NCBI GenBank assembly: GCA_002256005.1
Contig: NKIQ01000001.1
Location: 62,001 to 126,000, forward strand
DNA length: 64,000 bases
From: Alphaproteobacteria bacterium PA4
GTDB taxonomy: Bacteria > Pseudomonadota > Alphaproteobacteria > Sphingomonadales > Sphingomonadaceae
Reading direction: 5' to 3'
The notes under the pieces were generated by a model, which searched no databases, was not told where the DNA came from, and saw only the letters and a list, made by a program, of their open reading frames with translations. Each line of letters begins with the position of its first letter. The stretch's first letter is position 1. The position numbers were made by a program, and so were the translations under genes. Positions 8,740 to 18,193 of this stretch are shown here, piece after piece.

Positions 8740-9185
8740 CGCGCCAGCGCGGCCTCGATCGCCGCGCCGACCTCGCGCCGCTCCGGTGCCGACAGGAAGC
8801 CGCCGACGCGCACACGCCGGCCGCGCGCTGCCAGGAACACATGGGCATCACCCAGCGGTGTTTCCTCGACCTGCACCCGCGTGAACAGCGGTTCGAAGCC
8901 GAAACGCCGGACCTGGCCCTGTGCGCTGACCCGCACCAGGGTCAGCGCATCGGCGACCAGTGTCAGACGCTCATGGCCACCACCGGCGGCATAGCTGGCG
9001 CGAAAGGCCCACCACAGCAGCGCCAGATCTGCCGCCATGAATGGCAGGATGGGCCAGGCCCCCAGCGCAAGGAAGCGCACGCCCCCCAGCAGGAAGATGC
9101 CACCCACCGCCGCGACCAGCCAGCGCATGTGACGGCGATCAAACGACCGGTTGGGCGTGAGCGTGAGATCGAGCACTGGCGACAT
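8700..9185 (-). CDS. DUF2244 membrane protein
   Basis: A 161-residue protein with two adjacent transmembrane helices (about 24-42 and 44-64) and a C-terminal soluble beta-rich part, the layout of DUF2244. Its function is unknown. Its 3' end overlaps dapB by 40 bases on the opposite strand. The longer frame to 9266 would overlap the start of nth, so ATG 9185 is preferred. Confidence 0.75.
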   Translation of the reverse strand: MSPVLDLTLTPNRSFDRRHMRWLVAAVGGIFLLGGVRFLALGAWPILPFMAADLALLWWAFRASYAAGGGHERLTLVADALTLVRVSAQGQVRRFGFEPLFTRVQVEETPLGDAHVFLAARGRRVRVGGFLSAPERREVGAAIEAALARYRGGSPSTASIV

Positions 9186-9246
9186 ATGGCCATGGTTATC
9201 GCTTCCGGCTTTACTTTGCACCCGCCGCGACGCCAAAGCGCATGGC

Positions 9247-9885
9247 ATGACCGAAGCCCAGACCACAGAATTCTATCGCCGCCTCAGCGCCGCTGCGCCG
9301 GAGCCGGAAACCGAACTGGCCTATGTCAACACCTACACGCTGCTCGTTGCCGTCGTGCTGTCTGCACAGGCGACCGATGTGGGGGTGAACAAGGCGACCA
9401 GGCGCCTGTTCGAACGGGTGACGACACCAGCGCAGATGGTGGCGCTGGGCGAGGCAGCACTGAAGGACCACATCAAGACCATCGGTCTGTTCAACACCAA
9501 GGCGAAGAACGTCATCGCCTTGTCCGAAATTCTGGTGCGCGATTTCGGCGGCGAGGTGCCGTCCGACCGCGCCGTGCTCGAAACCCTGCCCGGCGTCGGC
9601 CGCAAGACCGCCAATGTCGTCGTCAACGTCGCCTTTGGCCAGGAGACCTGTGCGGTCGACACCCATGTCTTTCGAGTCGCCAACCGCACCGGCCTCGCGC
9701 CCGGCAAGACCGTGCTGGCGGTAGAGGAGGGTATCATGGCGCGTACGCCGGCCCCCTATCGCCGCCACGCCCATCACTGGCTGATCCTGCATGGTCGCTA
9801 TATCTGTGTGGCGCGTCGCCCACGCTGTTTTGTCTGTCCCGTCGCCGAGCTGTGCGATTTTGCCGACAAGTCGTTGCCGAATTGA
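9247..9885 (+). CDS. nth: Endonuclease III
   Basis: A 212-residue base-excision repair glycosylase/AP lyase. Visible are the helix-hairpin-helix LPGVGRKTANVV with the catalytic Lys, the catalytic Asp in VDTHVFR, and a complete [4Fe-4S] loop C-x6-C-x2-C-x5-C at the C-terminus. It removes oxidised pyrimidines. The frame is open upstream to 9151, but homology starts at the ATG at 9247. A terminator follows. Confidence 0.95.
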   Translation: MTEAQTTEFYRRLSAAAPEPETELAYVNTYTLLVAVVLSAQATDVGVNKATRRLFERVTTPAQMVALGEAALKDHIKTIGLFNTKAKNVIALSEILVRDFGGEVPSDRAVLETLPGVGRKTANVVVNVAFGQETCAVDTHVFRVANRTGLAPGKTVLAVEEGIMARTPAPYRRHAHHWLILHGRYICVARRPRCFVCPVAELCDFADKSLPN

Positions 9886-9994
9886 GCATTATCGCAATGC
9901 AACACAGGCGGTTAAGCGCGCGTTCAAGCAGTGGTGCCTATTTGGGCATTCGTAAGCGTTGCGTTGCGTTCCGCCACGGTTTGGCGATAATCAG

Positions 9995-10027
9995 CCCGTC
10001 CGCGTCCACGCGGGCGGGTTGATTTTT
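9995..10027 (+). terminator. Terminator downstream of nth
   Basis: GC-rich stem (9995-10004 with 10009-10018, one T-G pair), loop TCCA, followed by a run of six T at 10023-10028. The rest of 9886-10064 holds no visible gene. Confidence 0.7.
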
Positions 10028-10064
10028 TCGAGTACTGGCTGTCACCCTCGCGGAGTTTCGATCC

Positions 10065-10454
10065 ATGCGCCCAGTCGCGATTGCCACCATTACCGGTCTT
10101 GCCCTCAGCCTCCTTGCCGTGCCGGCGCTGGCCAAGGACAAGGTGCCGCCGCCGCCCGTCAAGGTCATTGGTGAGCCGATCAATTGCGTCAACGTGCGCA
10201 ACATTCGACAGACCAAGGTGGTCGACGACCAGACCATCGATTTCGTGATGACAGGCAACAAGATCTACCGGAATACGCTGCCGATGAGCTGCCCGCGCCT
10301 CGGCTTCGAACGCGCTTTCATGTACCAGACGTCGGTGGCGCAGCTTTGCAATGTCGATATCATCACCGTGCTGCAACAGGGCGGCGGCAATGTCCGTGGT
10401 GCCAGCTGCGGCCTCGGCAAATTCACACCGATCGAGCCGCCGGCGAAGAAATAG
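10065..10454 (+). CDS. Small secreted protein with conserved cysteines (DUF6491-like)
   Basis: A 129-residue protein with a clear signal peptide (cleavage after ALA, about residue 23). The mature part starts with a Pro-rich [10 protein letters not shown] stretch and has four cysteines that could form two disulfides. It resembles the sphingomonad DUF6491 group, whose function is unknown; this match is from memory of the pattern only. It is flanked by the nth terminator and a hairpin before the tRNA, so it is likely monocistronic and periplasmic. Confidence 0.65.
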   Translation: MRPVAIATITGLALSLLAVPALAKDKVPPPPVKVIGEPINCVNVRNIRQTKVVDDQTIDFVMTGNKIYRNTLPMSCPRLGFERAFMYQTSVAQLCNVDIITVLQQGGGNVRGASCGLGKFTPIEPPAKK

Positions 10455-10485
10455 CACCGGCGCAAGCCCTATGGCCTTCCCCGTC

Positions 10486-10505
10486 GGGCGCTGCTAACAG
10501 CGCCC
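10486..10505. terminator. Hairpin upstream of tRNA-Arg
   Basis: Perfect 8-bp stem GGGCGCTG-CTAA-CAGCGCCC ending 4 bases before the tRNA. There is no T run, so it may be a weak terminator for the preceding gene or part of the tRNA leader. Confidence 0.45.
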
Positions 10506-10509
10506 ACAC

Positions 10510-10586
10510 GCATCCGTAGCTCAGCTGGATAGAGCACTGCCCTCCGAAGGCAGGGGTCAGGGGTTCGAATCCCTTCGGATGCGCCA
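10510..10586 (+). tRNA. tRNA-Arg (anticodon CCG)
   Basis: A 77-base cloverleaf. The acceptor stem GCATCCG pairs with CGGATGC (10576-10582), discriminator G and encoded CCA follow. The D arm is TAGCTCAGCTGG-like, the anticodon loop CTCCGAA gives anticodon CCG (codon CGG), and the T loop GGTTCGAATCC is standard. There is no integrase or duplicated 3' end nearby, so nothing suggests use as an attachment site here. Confidence 0.95.
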
Positions 10587-10619
10587 TTCCTTGAATGGCT
10601 GCCCCGCTTGTGGGGAGTT

Positions 10620-11774
10620 TCAGACCATTGCCGAAAAGAAGCGCTGCTCCAGCGGCAGCATGGCGGCGCCGATCGCGCAGGCATCGACCCGCGTTTGTGA
10701 CTCGATGATGCGGGGCAGGGGTCGCGGTTCTTCGCGGCGGGCATCGTCGAACAATTCGATGGTCGGGATGATCTTGCGCGACAGGCTGGCCGGCAGACGG
10801 CCGCCGAGCACGATCGCTTCCGGATCGAGCAGGGCGGAGATCGACGAGGCGATCAGTGACAGCGGATCCCGCGAACGCTCAACCCACTCATCGACACCGG
10901 GCCAGTCGATGTCGAATTTCGCCAGCATGTCGGAAATGCCCTCGACCTCGACACCGCGACGGCGGATCGATTGCAACAGGGTTTCGAGTGTCGGCAATTG
11001 ATAGACGTTGCGCGGCAGGATGAGGCCGATCTCGCCGCCATTGCCATGCACGCCGCGCATCAGTCGATGGTTGAGCACCACGCCGCCGCCGATGCCGGCC
11101 GCGATGAAGACATAGACGAAATTGGCATGTTCGCGCCCGGCACCCAACAGGCTTTCCCCGATGGCGGCGGCATTGCCGTCATTCTCCACCCAGGCCGGCA
11201 GGCCGAGCGCGTCGCTGAACAGCGCATCGATTTCGACCATCGCCCAATCGTCGAGAGCGCGCGGCGGATTGTAGCGCGAGCGTCCATCGAGATTGTAGCC
11301 GGAGATACCGACTCCGACACCGAACAGACGGTCGCGGGCGACGGGATGGCAGGCGATCAGGCGATCGGTGACCGCTTCCAGCGTTGCGAACACGGCCCGA
11401 CGGCTCATCACCGGCATGTCGACATGCTCATAGCCGACGACGCGGCCGGAAAAATCCATCAACAGCACCGACATGGCATCGGTCATCAGCGCCACGCCGA
11501 TCGAATAGGCGTGGTCGGGTGCGATGCGCAACGTGATGCGGGGCTGACCGCGCCGGCCATTGGCCTGGCGTTCGCCCAGCTGAACGGCGCCGCGCTCGAC
11601 GAGATCGTTGACCAGCCGTGACACGCTCTGCTGCGACAGGCCGGTGGCGCTGGCGATGTCGGGTTGGGTGACATCATGATGGCGCAGCACATGGCTGAGG
11701 ACGCGCGTCTCGCTTTCGGACGGCAGCTGGAAGGCGTCGGGGATCAACCTGGAACGCGACATTGGCCACTTCAT
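10620..11774 (-). CDS. ROK-family transcriptional repressor
   Basis: About 384 residues. The N-terminal winged helix-turn-helix contains [23 protein letters not shown], followed by a ROK fold with the effector-site segments [13 protein letters not shown] and GIGGGVVL. The ROK zinc motif CxCGxxGC is absent; the corresponding region reads [21 protein letters not shown]. Divergent from the TonB receptor 132 bases away, it is the probable regulator of the 11906-19886 operon. Starts are possible at 11810, 11774 and 11762, none with a strong RBS. Confidence 0.85.
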   Translation of the reverse strand: MKWPMSRSRLIPDAFQLPSESETRVLSHVLRHHDVTQPDIASATGLSQQSVSRLVNDLVERGAVQLGERQANGRRGQPRITLRIAPDHAYSIGVALMTDAMSVLLMDFSGRVVGYEHVDMPVMSRRAVFATLEAVTDRLIACHPVARDRLFGVGVGISGYNLDGRSRYNPPRALDDWAMVEIDALFSDALGLPAWVENDGNAAAIGESLLGAGREHANFVYVFIAAGIGGGVVLNHRLMRGVHGNGGEIGLILPRNVYQLPTLETLLQSIRRRGVEVEGISDMLAKFDIDWPGVDEWVERSRDPLSLIASSISALLDPEAIVLGGRLPASLSRKIIPTIELFDDARREEPRPLPRIIESQTRVDACAIGAAMLPLEQRFFSAMV

Positions 11775-11830
11775 GACAAATCGGGGCGGGGCAAGCAAAC
11801 GATACCGCACAAAATAATACCCGTTATGAG

Positions 11831-11859
11831 TTGTAATCCGAATCGAGGCTTGCTAGCGT
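11831..11859 (+). promoter_or_regulatory. Candidate promoter of the mannosylglycerate-type operon
   Basis: TTGTAA (11831-11836), 17-base spacer, TAGCGT (11854-11859). Just upstream is the AT-rich stretch ACAAAATAATACCCGTTATG with the loose inverted repeat ATAA-N6-TTAT (11813-11826), a possible ROK operator. Both calls are weak. Confidence 0.35.
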
Positions 11860-11905
11860 GATGGTCGTCAAGGGCTCGAAACAGGGCTGACGGGATGGGG
11901 AGACG

Positions 11906-14371
11906 ATGATGACGCACGTGACAGCTGTGGTTCTGGCTGGGGTTTCATTGCTGGCATTGGCGCCGACAGCGGCGATGGCACAGGCGCCGTCCGGCTCGAC
12001 GACAACCGCCGCAGCCACCGATGAGGCGTTGCCGGAAATCGTCATTACCGGCACCAGCCGGGCGCGCGTCGCCCTTGATACGCCCCTGGCGGTCACCCAG
12101 GTCAACGAAACCAGTCTGATCCGGCTGGGTGGCAGCGGCCAGGCCAATATCTTGAACACCATTCCGACCATCAAGGCCGATGGCGGCGGTGGCGAAGTGG
12201 CGGCCAATGTCTTCGTGCGCGGCCTTCCGTCTGGCGGCCAGTATCAGTTCACGCCGCTGATGTATGATGGCGTCACCGTGCTCTCCAGCTTCGGGCTGAA
12301 CTCCTCGGCCTATGACGTGTATTTCCGAAACGATCTGGGCATTTCGCGGCTGGAGTTCGTGCGCGGCGGCGTCTCCAATCTGTTCGGTCCCGGCTCGGTC
12401 GCCGGCCTCATCAACTTCATCAGCAAGTCGGGCGGCGACCAGCTCGAGGGGACCGTCCAGCTCGAAGTGGCGGAAAAGGATCGCTATCGCGGCGATGTCG
12501 CGCTCAGCGGACCGCTGGGCGGCAATCTGTTCTTTGCCGTGTCCGGTTTCTATCGCACCGACAAGGGGCCACTGCGCACCAACCTCGATACCAAGGGGGG
12601 ACAGATTCGCGGCAATCTCGAATATCGCTTCGGTGATGGCAGCGGCCATATCAAGTTGCTCGGCCAGTACATCAACGATCAGGCGCAATTCTATCTGCCG
12701 ATCCCGCTCGATGGTGCGACACGGTCCCGGCTGCCCGGCAATGACGGCAAGCTGGTCAATTCGGTGCAGAATGATTTCGCGGCTAGCCTCGGCTTCAAGA
12801 CGCCGAACGGCACCTTTTCGTCCGATATCGCGGATGGCGTTTCGACCAAGGGCGGCATGATCGGCCTGACCTTTGAAAAGGACTTCGGCGACAGCGGCTG
12901 GGGTGTCAACGGCGGCGTGAAATACAGCGATTACAAGCACAAGTTCGGCCTGTGGTCCGATGGTGACGGCGTCATCAACGTGCCGGAAACCCTGCAGAGC
13001 TTCCTGACCAACCGCAATCTCGGCGCTCTGTCGAACGCTGCCTTCAGCTTTGTCGGCGGCGGCGCGGCGCCGGCCAACACACTGCTGTTTGCCAACCGCT
13101 TCACCGATCGCGTCCGGCCCGTTCATGACTTTACTGGTGAACTCAACCTCACGAAGTCGCTGGCAACCGGCAGCATCGATCACAGCCTGACGCTTGGCGG
13201 TTTCTACGGCAATGCCAGTGCCGGGGATTACAATGTCACCACCACCTATCTCGCGGAGTTCAACAACACGCCGCGGCTGGTCAACCTGGTCGTCACCAAT
13301 CCGACCAGCGGTGCCACCACGATCGTTTCGAACAACGGCCTGCTCAATGCCGGCGCCGGTTACGTCAACAACCGCCACGAGGCGGAACGCTATGCCGCCT
13401 ATATCGCCGATCAGATGAAGATCGGTGACAGGTTCAACCTCGACATCGGGTTCCGCTGGGAAAGGCTCAACGGCCAGATCCGCCGCGAGCGCACGGCGAC
13501 GGTGATCACCGACAGCACGACAGCCAATCTGTCGACGGCGCTCCGCGATGTCATCTGGGGCAATGGCGCCTTCACCACCGGCAATGTCTCGACCAGCGAA
13601 TGGGCCGGGGCCATCGGCGCGCTCTACAAGCTCAGTGACGGTGTCAGCCTCTATGCCAACGCTTCCCGCGGTTATTTCTTCCCGGAACTGCGCTCGGTGT
13701 CGTTCAATGCGCTGTTCCAGCCGTCAACCTACAAGGCGGAAATCATCAAGCAGGCGGAAGCCGGCATCAAGGTGCAGCAGCCGCGCTTCTCGCTGACCGT
13801 TGCCGGGCTCTACACAAAGCTCGACAATCGCCGCCAGGTGCTGTTCGTCAACGATGGTGCCGGCGGCTTTCTGGAGCGGGTCAATCTGGTCGGCACCGAA
13901 TCCTATGGCATCGAAGGCACGCTCGATCTGAAGCTGATGCGGCATCTGCGCTTCAACGGCAATCTGACGATCCAGCGTTCGCGGTACACGGCGTTCGATA
14001 CGACGCCGAGCAACATCGGCAAGGATATCGAGCGTCAGCCGGACGTCCTCTACAACGCCGGGCTCTACTATGACGATGGCGCCATCGATATCTCGGCTTT
14101 CACCAACTACACCGGTGACAATTTCACCGCATCGAGCAACGCCATCCTGCTGAAAGGCTGGAACATCGCCACCGTCGATGCCGGCTATACCGTGCCCGTC
14201 GGTGCCGGGCGGATGCGAATCAGCGTCAATGTCTTCAACGTCTTCAATACCGCCGCCGTCACCGAGGGCTCGCCCCGCCAGGACAACAACCAGGCGGCCA
14301 ACGGTGCCTTCTTCGTCGGACGGCCGGTCTTGCCGCGTCGTTTCATGGGGCGGCTTTCCTATAACTTCTGA
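11906..14371 (+). CDS. TonB-dependent receptor for a glycosyl-glycerate-type ligand
   Basis: An 821-residue outer-membrane receptor. The signal peptide runs to about residue 25 (AMA/QAP), the TonB box PEIVITG is at 43-49, the plug contains VRGLPSGG, and the barrel ends in LSYNF. GGGGAGA precedes the ATG. Its stop TGA shares a base with an ATG at 14371 at the head of the kinase frame, so it is the first gene of a tight seven-gene operon (receptor, glycerate kinase, hydrolase, MFS, sugar kinase, isomerase; the ROK repressor is divergent). The ligand is inferred from those enzymes. Confidence 0.85.
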   Translation: MMTHVTAVVLAGVSLLALAPTAAMAQAPSGSTTTAAATDEALPEIVITGTSRARVALDTPLAVTQVNETSLIRLGGSGQANILNTIPTIKADGGGGEVAANVFVRGLPSGGQYQFTPLMYDGVTVLSSFGLNSSAYDVYFRNDLGISRLEFVRGGVSNLFGPGSVAGLINFISKSGGDQLEGTVQLEVAEKDRYRGDVALSGPLGGNLFFAVSGFYRTDKGPLRTNLDTKGGQIRGNLEYRFGDGSGHIKLLGQYINDQAQFYLPIPLDGATRSRLPGNDGKLVNSVQNDFAASLGFKTPNGTFSSDIADGVSTKGGMIGLTFEKDFGDSGWGVNGGVKYSDYKHKFGLWSDGDGVINVPETLQSFLTNRNLGALSNAAFSFVGGGAAPANTLLFANRFTDRVRPVHDFTGELNLTKSLATGSIDHSLTLGGFYGNASAGDYNVTTTYLAEFNNTPRLVNLVVTNPTSGATTIVSNNGLLNAGAGYVNNRHEAERYAAYIADQMKIGDRFNLDIGFRWERLNGQIRRERTATVITDSTTANLSTALRDVIWGNGAFTTGNVSTSEWAGAIGALYKLSDGVSLYANASRGYFFPELRSVSFNALFQPSTYKAEIIKQAEAGIKVQQPRFSLTVAGLYTKLDNRRQVLFVNDGAGGFLERVNLVGTESYGIEGTLDLKLMRHLRFNGNLTIQRSRYTAFDTTPSNIGKDIERQPDVLYNAGLYYDDGAIDISAFTNYTGDNFTASSNAILLKGWNIATVDAGYTVPVGAGRMRISVNVFNVFNTAAVTEGSPRQDNNQAANGAFFVGRPVLPRRFMGRLSYNF

Positions 14372-14430
14372 TGCAGCATGATGGCGGCGGGATGGCAGTT
14401 TCGCCGCCCGCCGACAGGAAGCCGAAGCCC

Positions 14431-15672
14431 ATGGACTGCCGCCAGACCCTGACCGATTATTTCCGCCGGGGCATCGCGGCGGCCAGTCCGCGTCACACCA
14501 TGCCGGCGCTGCTGCCGACACGCCCGCCCGCCGGACGCACCATCGTGCTTGGCTGTGGCAAGGCGGCGGCGGAGATGGCGCTGGTTGCCAGCGAATGTCT
14601 GACGGGGCCCGTCTCCGGCGCGGTGGTGACCCGGCAGGGGCACAATGTCGACAGGCCCCCCGCCAATATCGAGATCATCGAAGCACGCCACCCAGTGCCA
14701 GACGGGCAGGGCCTCGCCGCGGCCGCACGCATCCTGGCGCTGGCGGCCAAGGCCGGGCCGGACGACCGGGTGGTCTTCCTCATTTCAGGCGGCGGCTCCG
14801 CCTTGCTCTGTGCGCCGGCTGACGGCATCGCCTTTACCGAAAAACAGGCGATCAACGATGCGCTGGTGCGCTCTGGGGCTGCCATATCCGATATCAATCT
14901 TGTGCGTCGGCATCTCTCGCGGGTGAAGAGCGGGCGTTTGGCCGCCACGGCCGGTGCGCATGGTGCCGAACTGCTCACCCTCGTCATTTCCGACGTTGCC
15001 GGTGACGATCCGGCGCTGGTCGCCTCCGGCCCCAGCATCGGCGCCCCTTTCGAGCCCGAAAAGGCCCTGGCCCTGCTCGCCGCCGCCGGCTGGGACGCCA
15101 GCCCGCAACTGGCGGCGGCCATCCACGCCAATCGGCCGCCGCCGGTGCCGGTGCATCCGGTGCATGTGCTGGCAACCAATGCCGACGCCCTGCGGGCGGT
15201 CGCTGCTGCGGCTCGCGCCGATGGCTGGAACGTCGTCGATCTCGGCGCCGAATTGACCGGGGAGGCTGCGGCGACCGGGCGCTCCCATGCCGACATCGCC
15301 GAACATTATCGCCGGCAGCCGGGACGTCATCTGCTGCTGTCGGGCGGGGAATTGACGGTCAATCGCGCCAGCCGGAACGGTTGTGGTGGCCCCAATCTCG
15401 AATATCTCACCGGCCTGCTGACCCGCATCGATCCGGCCGCACCGATTGCGGCCCTGGCCGGCGACAGCGACGGCATCGACGGCACCGAAGACAATGCCGG
15501 CGGCTATTTCGCCGCCGAATGGATCGACGCGGCCATTGTCGCGGCAGGACATGACGCGCTGGCCAGCAACCGCTGCTACGATCTTTTCGATCGCATCGGC
15601 GGGTTGGTGGTGACCGGGCCGACCCGCACCAATGTCAATGATATCCGCATGATCGCGGTCGAAGGGTATTGA
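14431..15672 (+). CDS. Glycerate 2-kinase (GckA/TtuD-type, DUF4147 + MOFRL)
   Basis: A 413-residue class II glycerate kinase. The N-terminal DUF4147 domain shows GCGKAAAEMA and the Gly-rich FLISGGGSALL, with RRHLSRVKSGRLA typical of the family. The C-terminal MOFRL domain includes LLSGGELTV and ALAGDSDGIDGTEDNAGG. It makes 2-phosphoglycerate from glycerate and ATP. ATG 14431 has AGGA 11 bases upstream; an in-frame ATG at 14371 overlapping the receptor stop is an alternative start. Its place next to the GH63-like hydrolase suggests it handles the glycerate released by that enzyme. Confidence 0.88.
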   Translation: MDCRQTLTDYFRRGIAAASPRHTMPALLPTRPPAGRTIVLGCGKAAAEMALVASECLTGPVSGAVVTRQGHNVDRPPANIEIIEARHPVPDGQGLAAAARILALAAKAGPDDRVVFLISGGGSALLCAPADGIAFTEKQAINDALVRSGAAISDINLVRRHLSRVKSGRLAATAGAHGAELLTLVISDVAGDDPALVASGPSIGAPFEPEKALALLAAAGWDASPQLAAAIHANRPPPVPVHPVHVLATNADALRAVAAAARADGWNVVDLGAELTGEAAATGRSHADIAEHYRRQPGRHLLLSGGELTVNRASRNGCGGPNLEYLTGLLTRIDPAAPIAALAGDSDGIDGTEDNAGGYFAAEWIDAAIVAAGHDALASNRCYDLFDRIGGLVVTGPTRTNVNDIRMIAVEGY

Positions 15673-15674
15673 GA

Positions 15675-16949
15675 ATGTCGGCCGATCTCGACACCCGTGC
15701 CATCGCCATCCTGCGGCGCAACGACCGGGGCGGCTATACGGTGCCGACGCACGGCCTCTACCCCTTTCAGTGGAATTGGGATTCGGCCTTTGTGGCGTTG
15801 GGTTTTGCCGAATTCGACCGGGATCGCGCCTGGACCGAGATCGAAACGCTGGTTTCGGGGCAATGGGATGACGGGATGATCCCCCACATCATCTTTCACC
15901 GCGACGATCCCGGCTATTTTCCAGGGCCAGGTGTCTGGGCCACGGGCCGCACGCCGCCGACATCGGGCATCACCCAGCCGCCGGTGCTGGCGACGGTGCT
16001 GCGCCGGCTGTGGGAACAGGAGGGCTCTGATCCCGCGCATCCGCGGTTGCGGCGGCTTTACGATGCCTGCCTTGCCAGCCATCGCTGGTTCCACCGCTTT
16101 CGCGATCCGATGGGCAACGGTCTGGTAATGGCCACCCACAATTGGGAAACCGGCCGCGACAACAGCAGCGAATGGGACGATGCGCTGGCCCGCGTCGATA
16201 CCAGTGGTGTCGGCACCTATCAGCGCCGCGATACCGGCCATGTCGATGCGGCGATGCGGCCGACAGCGGCAGAATATGATCGTTACGTCGCCATCCTGCA
16301 GTTCGGGCGGGATTGTGGCTGGGACCATCGCCGCATCGCCGATGCCGGGCCGTTTCGCGTCGTCGATGTCGGCATGTCGATGGAATTGCTGCGCGCCAAC
16401 CGGGACCTGCTGGTGCTGGCGACAGCGCTGGGCGACGCGGCGGCCGTGGCGGAGCTGACCGCGCGGATCGCCCTGTCGACGGCCGGCATCGACTGGCTGT
16501 GGAATGATGAGGTCGGTGCCTATTGCTCGCGCGATGCGACGACGCATGTGAGCTCGGGCCTGGTCACCAGCGCCAGTTTCCTGGCCTTTTATGCCGGTGT
16601 CGGCAGCCCGGCGCAGCGCCAGCGCCTGCTGGCGGCGCTCGATCGGATGACGCGCAGCGCCGTCTATCTGCTGCCCAGCCTCGAGGCCGGCAGCCGCGCC
16701 TATGATCACCAGCGCTACTGGCGCGGGCCGGTCTGGCTGGTGGTCAGCTATATGGTGGCGGAGGGTCTGGCCGAAGCCGGTGAAACCGGCTGGGCGGAAC
16801 GCATCCGGGCCGATTCGGCGCGGTTGATCGCGACCTCCGGCTTTTACGAAAGCTTCAGCCCCGAAACCGCCGCCGGATCGGGTGGACCGGACTTTTCCTG
16901 GACGGCGGCCATGTGGCTGGCCTGGGTGCGCAAGGGCGCCGGCGCATGA
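15675..16949 (+). CDS. MGH1/GH63-like glycoside hydrolase, probable mannosylglycerate (or glucosylglycerate) hydrolase
   Basis: A 424-residue (alpha/alpha)6-barrel protein. Family signatures: FQWNWDSAF (31-39), QWDDGMIPH (63-71), NWETGRDNSSEWDD (156-169) and GFYESFSPE (389-397), then FSWTAA. By analogy with characterised mannosyl/glucosylglycerate hydrolases, D162 would be the general acid and E392 the base. It would release mannose or glucose plus D-glycerate. No signal peptide is seen, so it is cytoplasmic. GAAGGG lies 8 bases before the ATG; a TTG at 15669 is an alternative. The gene ends in an ATGA overlap with the transporter. Confidence 0.82.
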   Translation: MSADLDTRAIAILRRNDRGGYTVPTHGLYPFQWNWDSAFVALGFAEFDRDRAWTEIETLVSGQWDDGMIPHIIFHRDDPGYFPGPGVWATGRTPPTSGITQPPVLATVLRRLWEQEGSDPAHPRLRRLYDACLASHRWFHRFRDPMGNGLVMATHNWETGRDNSSEWDDALARVDTSGVGTYQRRDTGHVDAAMRPTAAEYDRYVAILQFGRDCGWDHRRIADAGPFRVVDVGMSMELLRANRDLLVLATALGDAAAVAELTARIALSTAGIDWLWNDEVGAYCSRDATTHVSSGLVTSASFLAFYAGVGSPAQRQRLLAALDRMTRSAVYLLPSLEAGSRAYDHQRYWRGPVWLVVSYMVAEGLAEAGETGWAERIRADSARLIATSGFYESFSPETAAGSGGPDFSWTAAMWLAWVRKGAGA

Positions 16950-18193
16950 CCGACGCGACGTCTGCCCCCAGCCGTTATCCGTGGCGGCTGGTCGGCCTGT
17001 TGTGGCTGGTGTCGTTCGTCAACGCTGCCGACCGTTCGATCTTCAATACCGTCAAGCCGCTGTTGCGCACCGCCTTTGGGGTTACCGATGTCCAGCTTGG
17101 GCTGATCGATACGACGTTCTTCTGGGTTTATGCCGTCTGCGCCTTTCTGTTCGGGCGCCTGGGGGATAGCGTCCGGCGTCGCAACATGATCATCGGTGGG
17201 CTGCTGTTCTGGAGCCTTGCCACCGGCATCATGCCGCTGGCGACGGGCTTTGCCATGCTGCTCGGTCTGCGCGGCCTCGTCGCTGTCGGCGAATCGACCT
17301 ATTACCCTTCCGCCACCGCGCTGATCAGCGCCTGGCACCGGCCGCAGATGCGCAGCCGTGCCCTGTCGATCCACCAGACCGCCGTGTTCGTCGGCGCCGG
17401 GCTGGGCGGCTGGGTCGCCGGCAAGCTGGCCGATGCGCATGGCTGGGCGGCGCCGTTCATGGTGTTTGCAGCACTCGGGTTCATTGTCCTGATGCTGTTG
17501 CTGCGCTGGCTGCGCGACGATGCCCCCGTGGCGGCGCGTCCGGCCACCGCGGTGTCCGCCGAGCCGCTGCGTCTGATCCTCGCCAATCCGGCAGCGCTGC
17601 TGCTCTGCGGCGTCTTCTTCCTGGCAACGGCGGCCTCTTCGGCGGTGCTGAACTGGAGCAACACCTACGCCCATGATGCGCTTGGCCTCGATCTGGCCGA
17701 CAGCGCGCTGGTCGGGCCGGTGGCGATCGCAGCTGCCGGCTTTGTCTCGGTGCTGACCGGCGGCTGGCTGGCCGATCGGCTGGTCGCGCGCAGCAGCCTC
17801 GGCCGCTTCACCGTGCTGGCGGCCGGGCTGGGTATCGCTGCCATGTTCCTGTTGCCCTTCCCGCAGGCGCGTACCGCCGGCCAGGTCGGGCTGCTGCTGT
17901 TTGCGGCCAGTTTCGGCAAGGGGTTGTTCGACGGTTGCGTCTATGCCGCGATGCATGACGTCATGCCCGATGCGGCGCGGGCGACGGCGGCCGGACTGAT
18001 GACGATGCTGGGCTTCATCGGCGCCGGTGTCGCCACTGTGCTGCTGCCGCTGATCGCAGTTCGCTCGGGGCTCGCGGCCGGCTTTGCCATGCTTGCCGGG
18101 CTGTACCTGCTGGCCGTTGTCGCGCTGCTGGCCGGCCGGCCGCTGGTCGCGCGCGTCATCGCCCGCCAGGCTGGAGATGCCGCCGGTGCGTGA
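16946..18193 (+). CDS. MFS transporter, inner-membrane partner of the upstream TonB receptor
   Basis: A 415-residue protein with twelve hydrophobic segments. Motif FVNAADRSIFNTVKP lies in TM1 and FGRLGDSVRRRNMI in the 2-3 loop, which is the pattern of the spinster/ACS-type MFS branch that moves organic anions and sugar acids. A negatively charged substrate such as a glycosyl-glycerate would fit. ATGA overlaps the hydrolase stop, so the two are translationally coupled. Confidence 0.8.
   Translation: MTDATSAPSRYPWRLVGLLWLVSFVNAADRSIFNTVKPLLRTAFGVTDVQLGLIDTTFFWVYAVCAFLFGRLGDSVRRRNMIIGGLLFWSLATGIMPLATGFAMLLGLRGLVAVGESTYYPSATALISAWHRPQMRSRALSIHQTAVFVGAGLGGWVAGKLADAHGWAAPFMVFAALGFIVLMLLLRWLRDDAPVAARPATAVSAEPLRLILANPAALLLCGVFFLATAASSAVLNWSNTYAHDALGLDLADSALVGPVAIAAAGFVSVLTGGWLADRLVARSSLGRFTVLAAGLGIAAMFLLPFPQARTAGQVGLLLFAASFGKGLFDGCVYAAMHDVMPDAARATAAGLMTMLGFIGAGVATVLLPLIAVRSGLAAGFAMLAGLYLLAVVALLAGRPLVARVIARQAGDAAGA

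Noticed and set aside
10510-10586. tRNA-Arg as an integration site
   Set aside because: No integrase, no direct repeat of the tRNA 3' end and no change in gene character are visible on either side.
15675-16949. Assigning the hydrolase as a trehalase or N-glycan-type glucosidase
   Set aside because: Length, the QWDDGMIPH and NWETGRDNS motifs and the glycerate kinase next to it fit the mannosyl/glucosylglycerate hydrolase branch better, although substrate proof is lacking.
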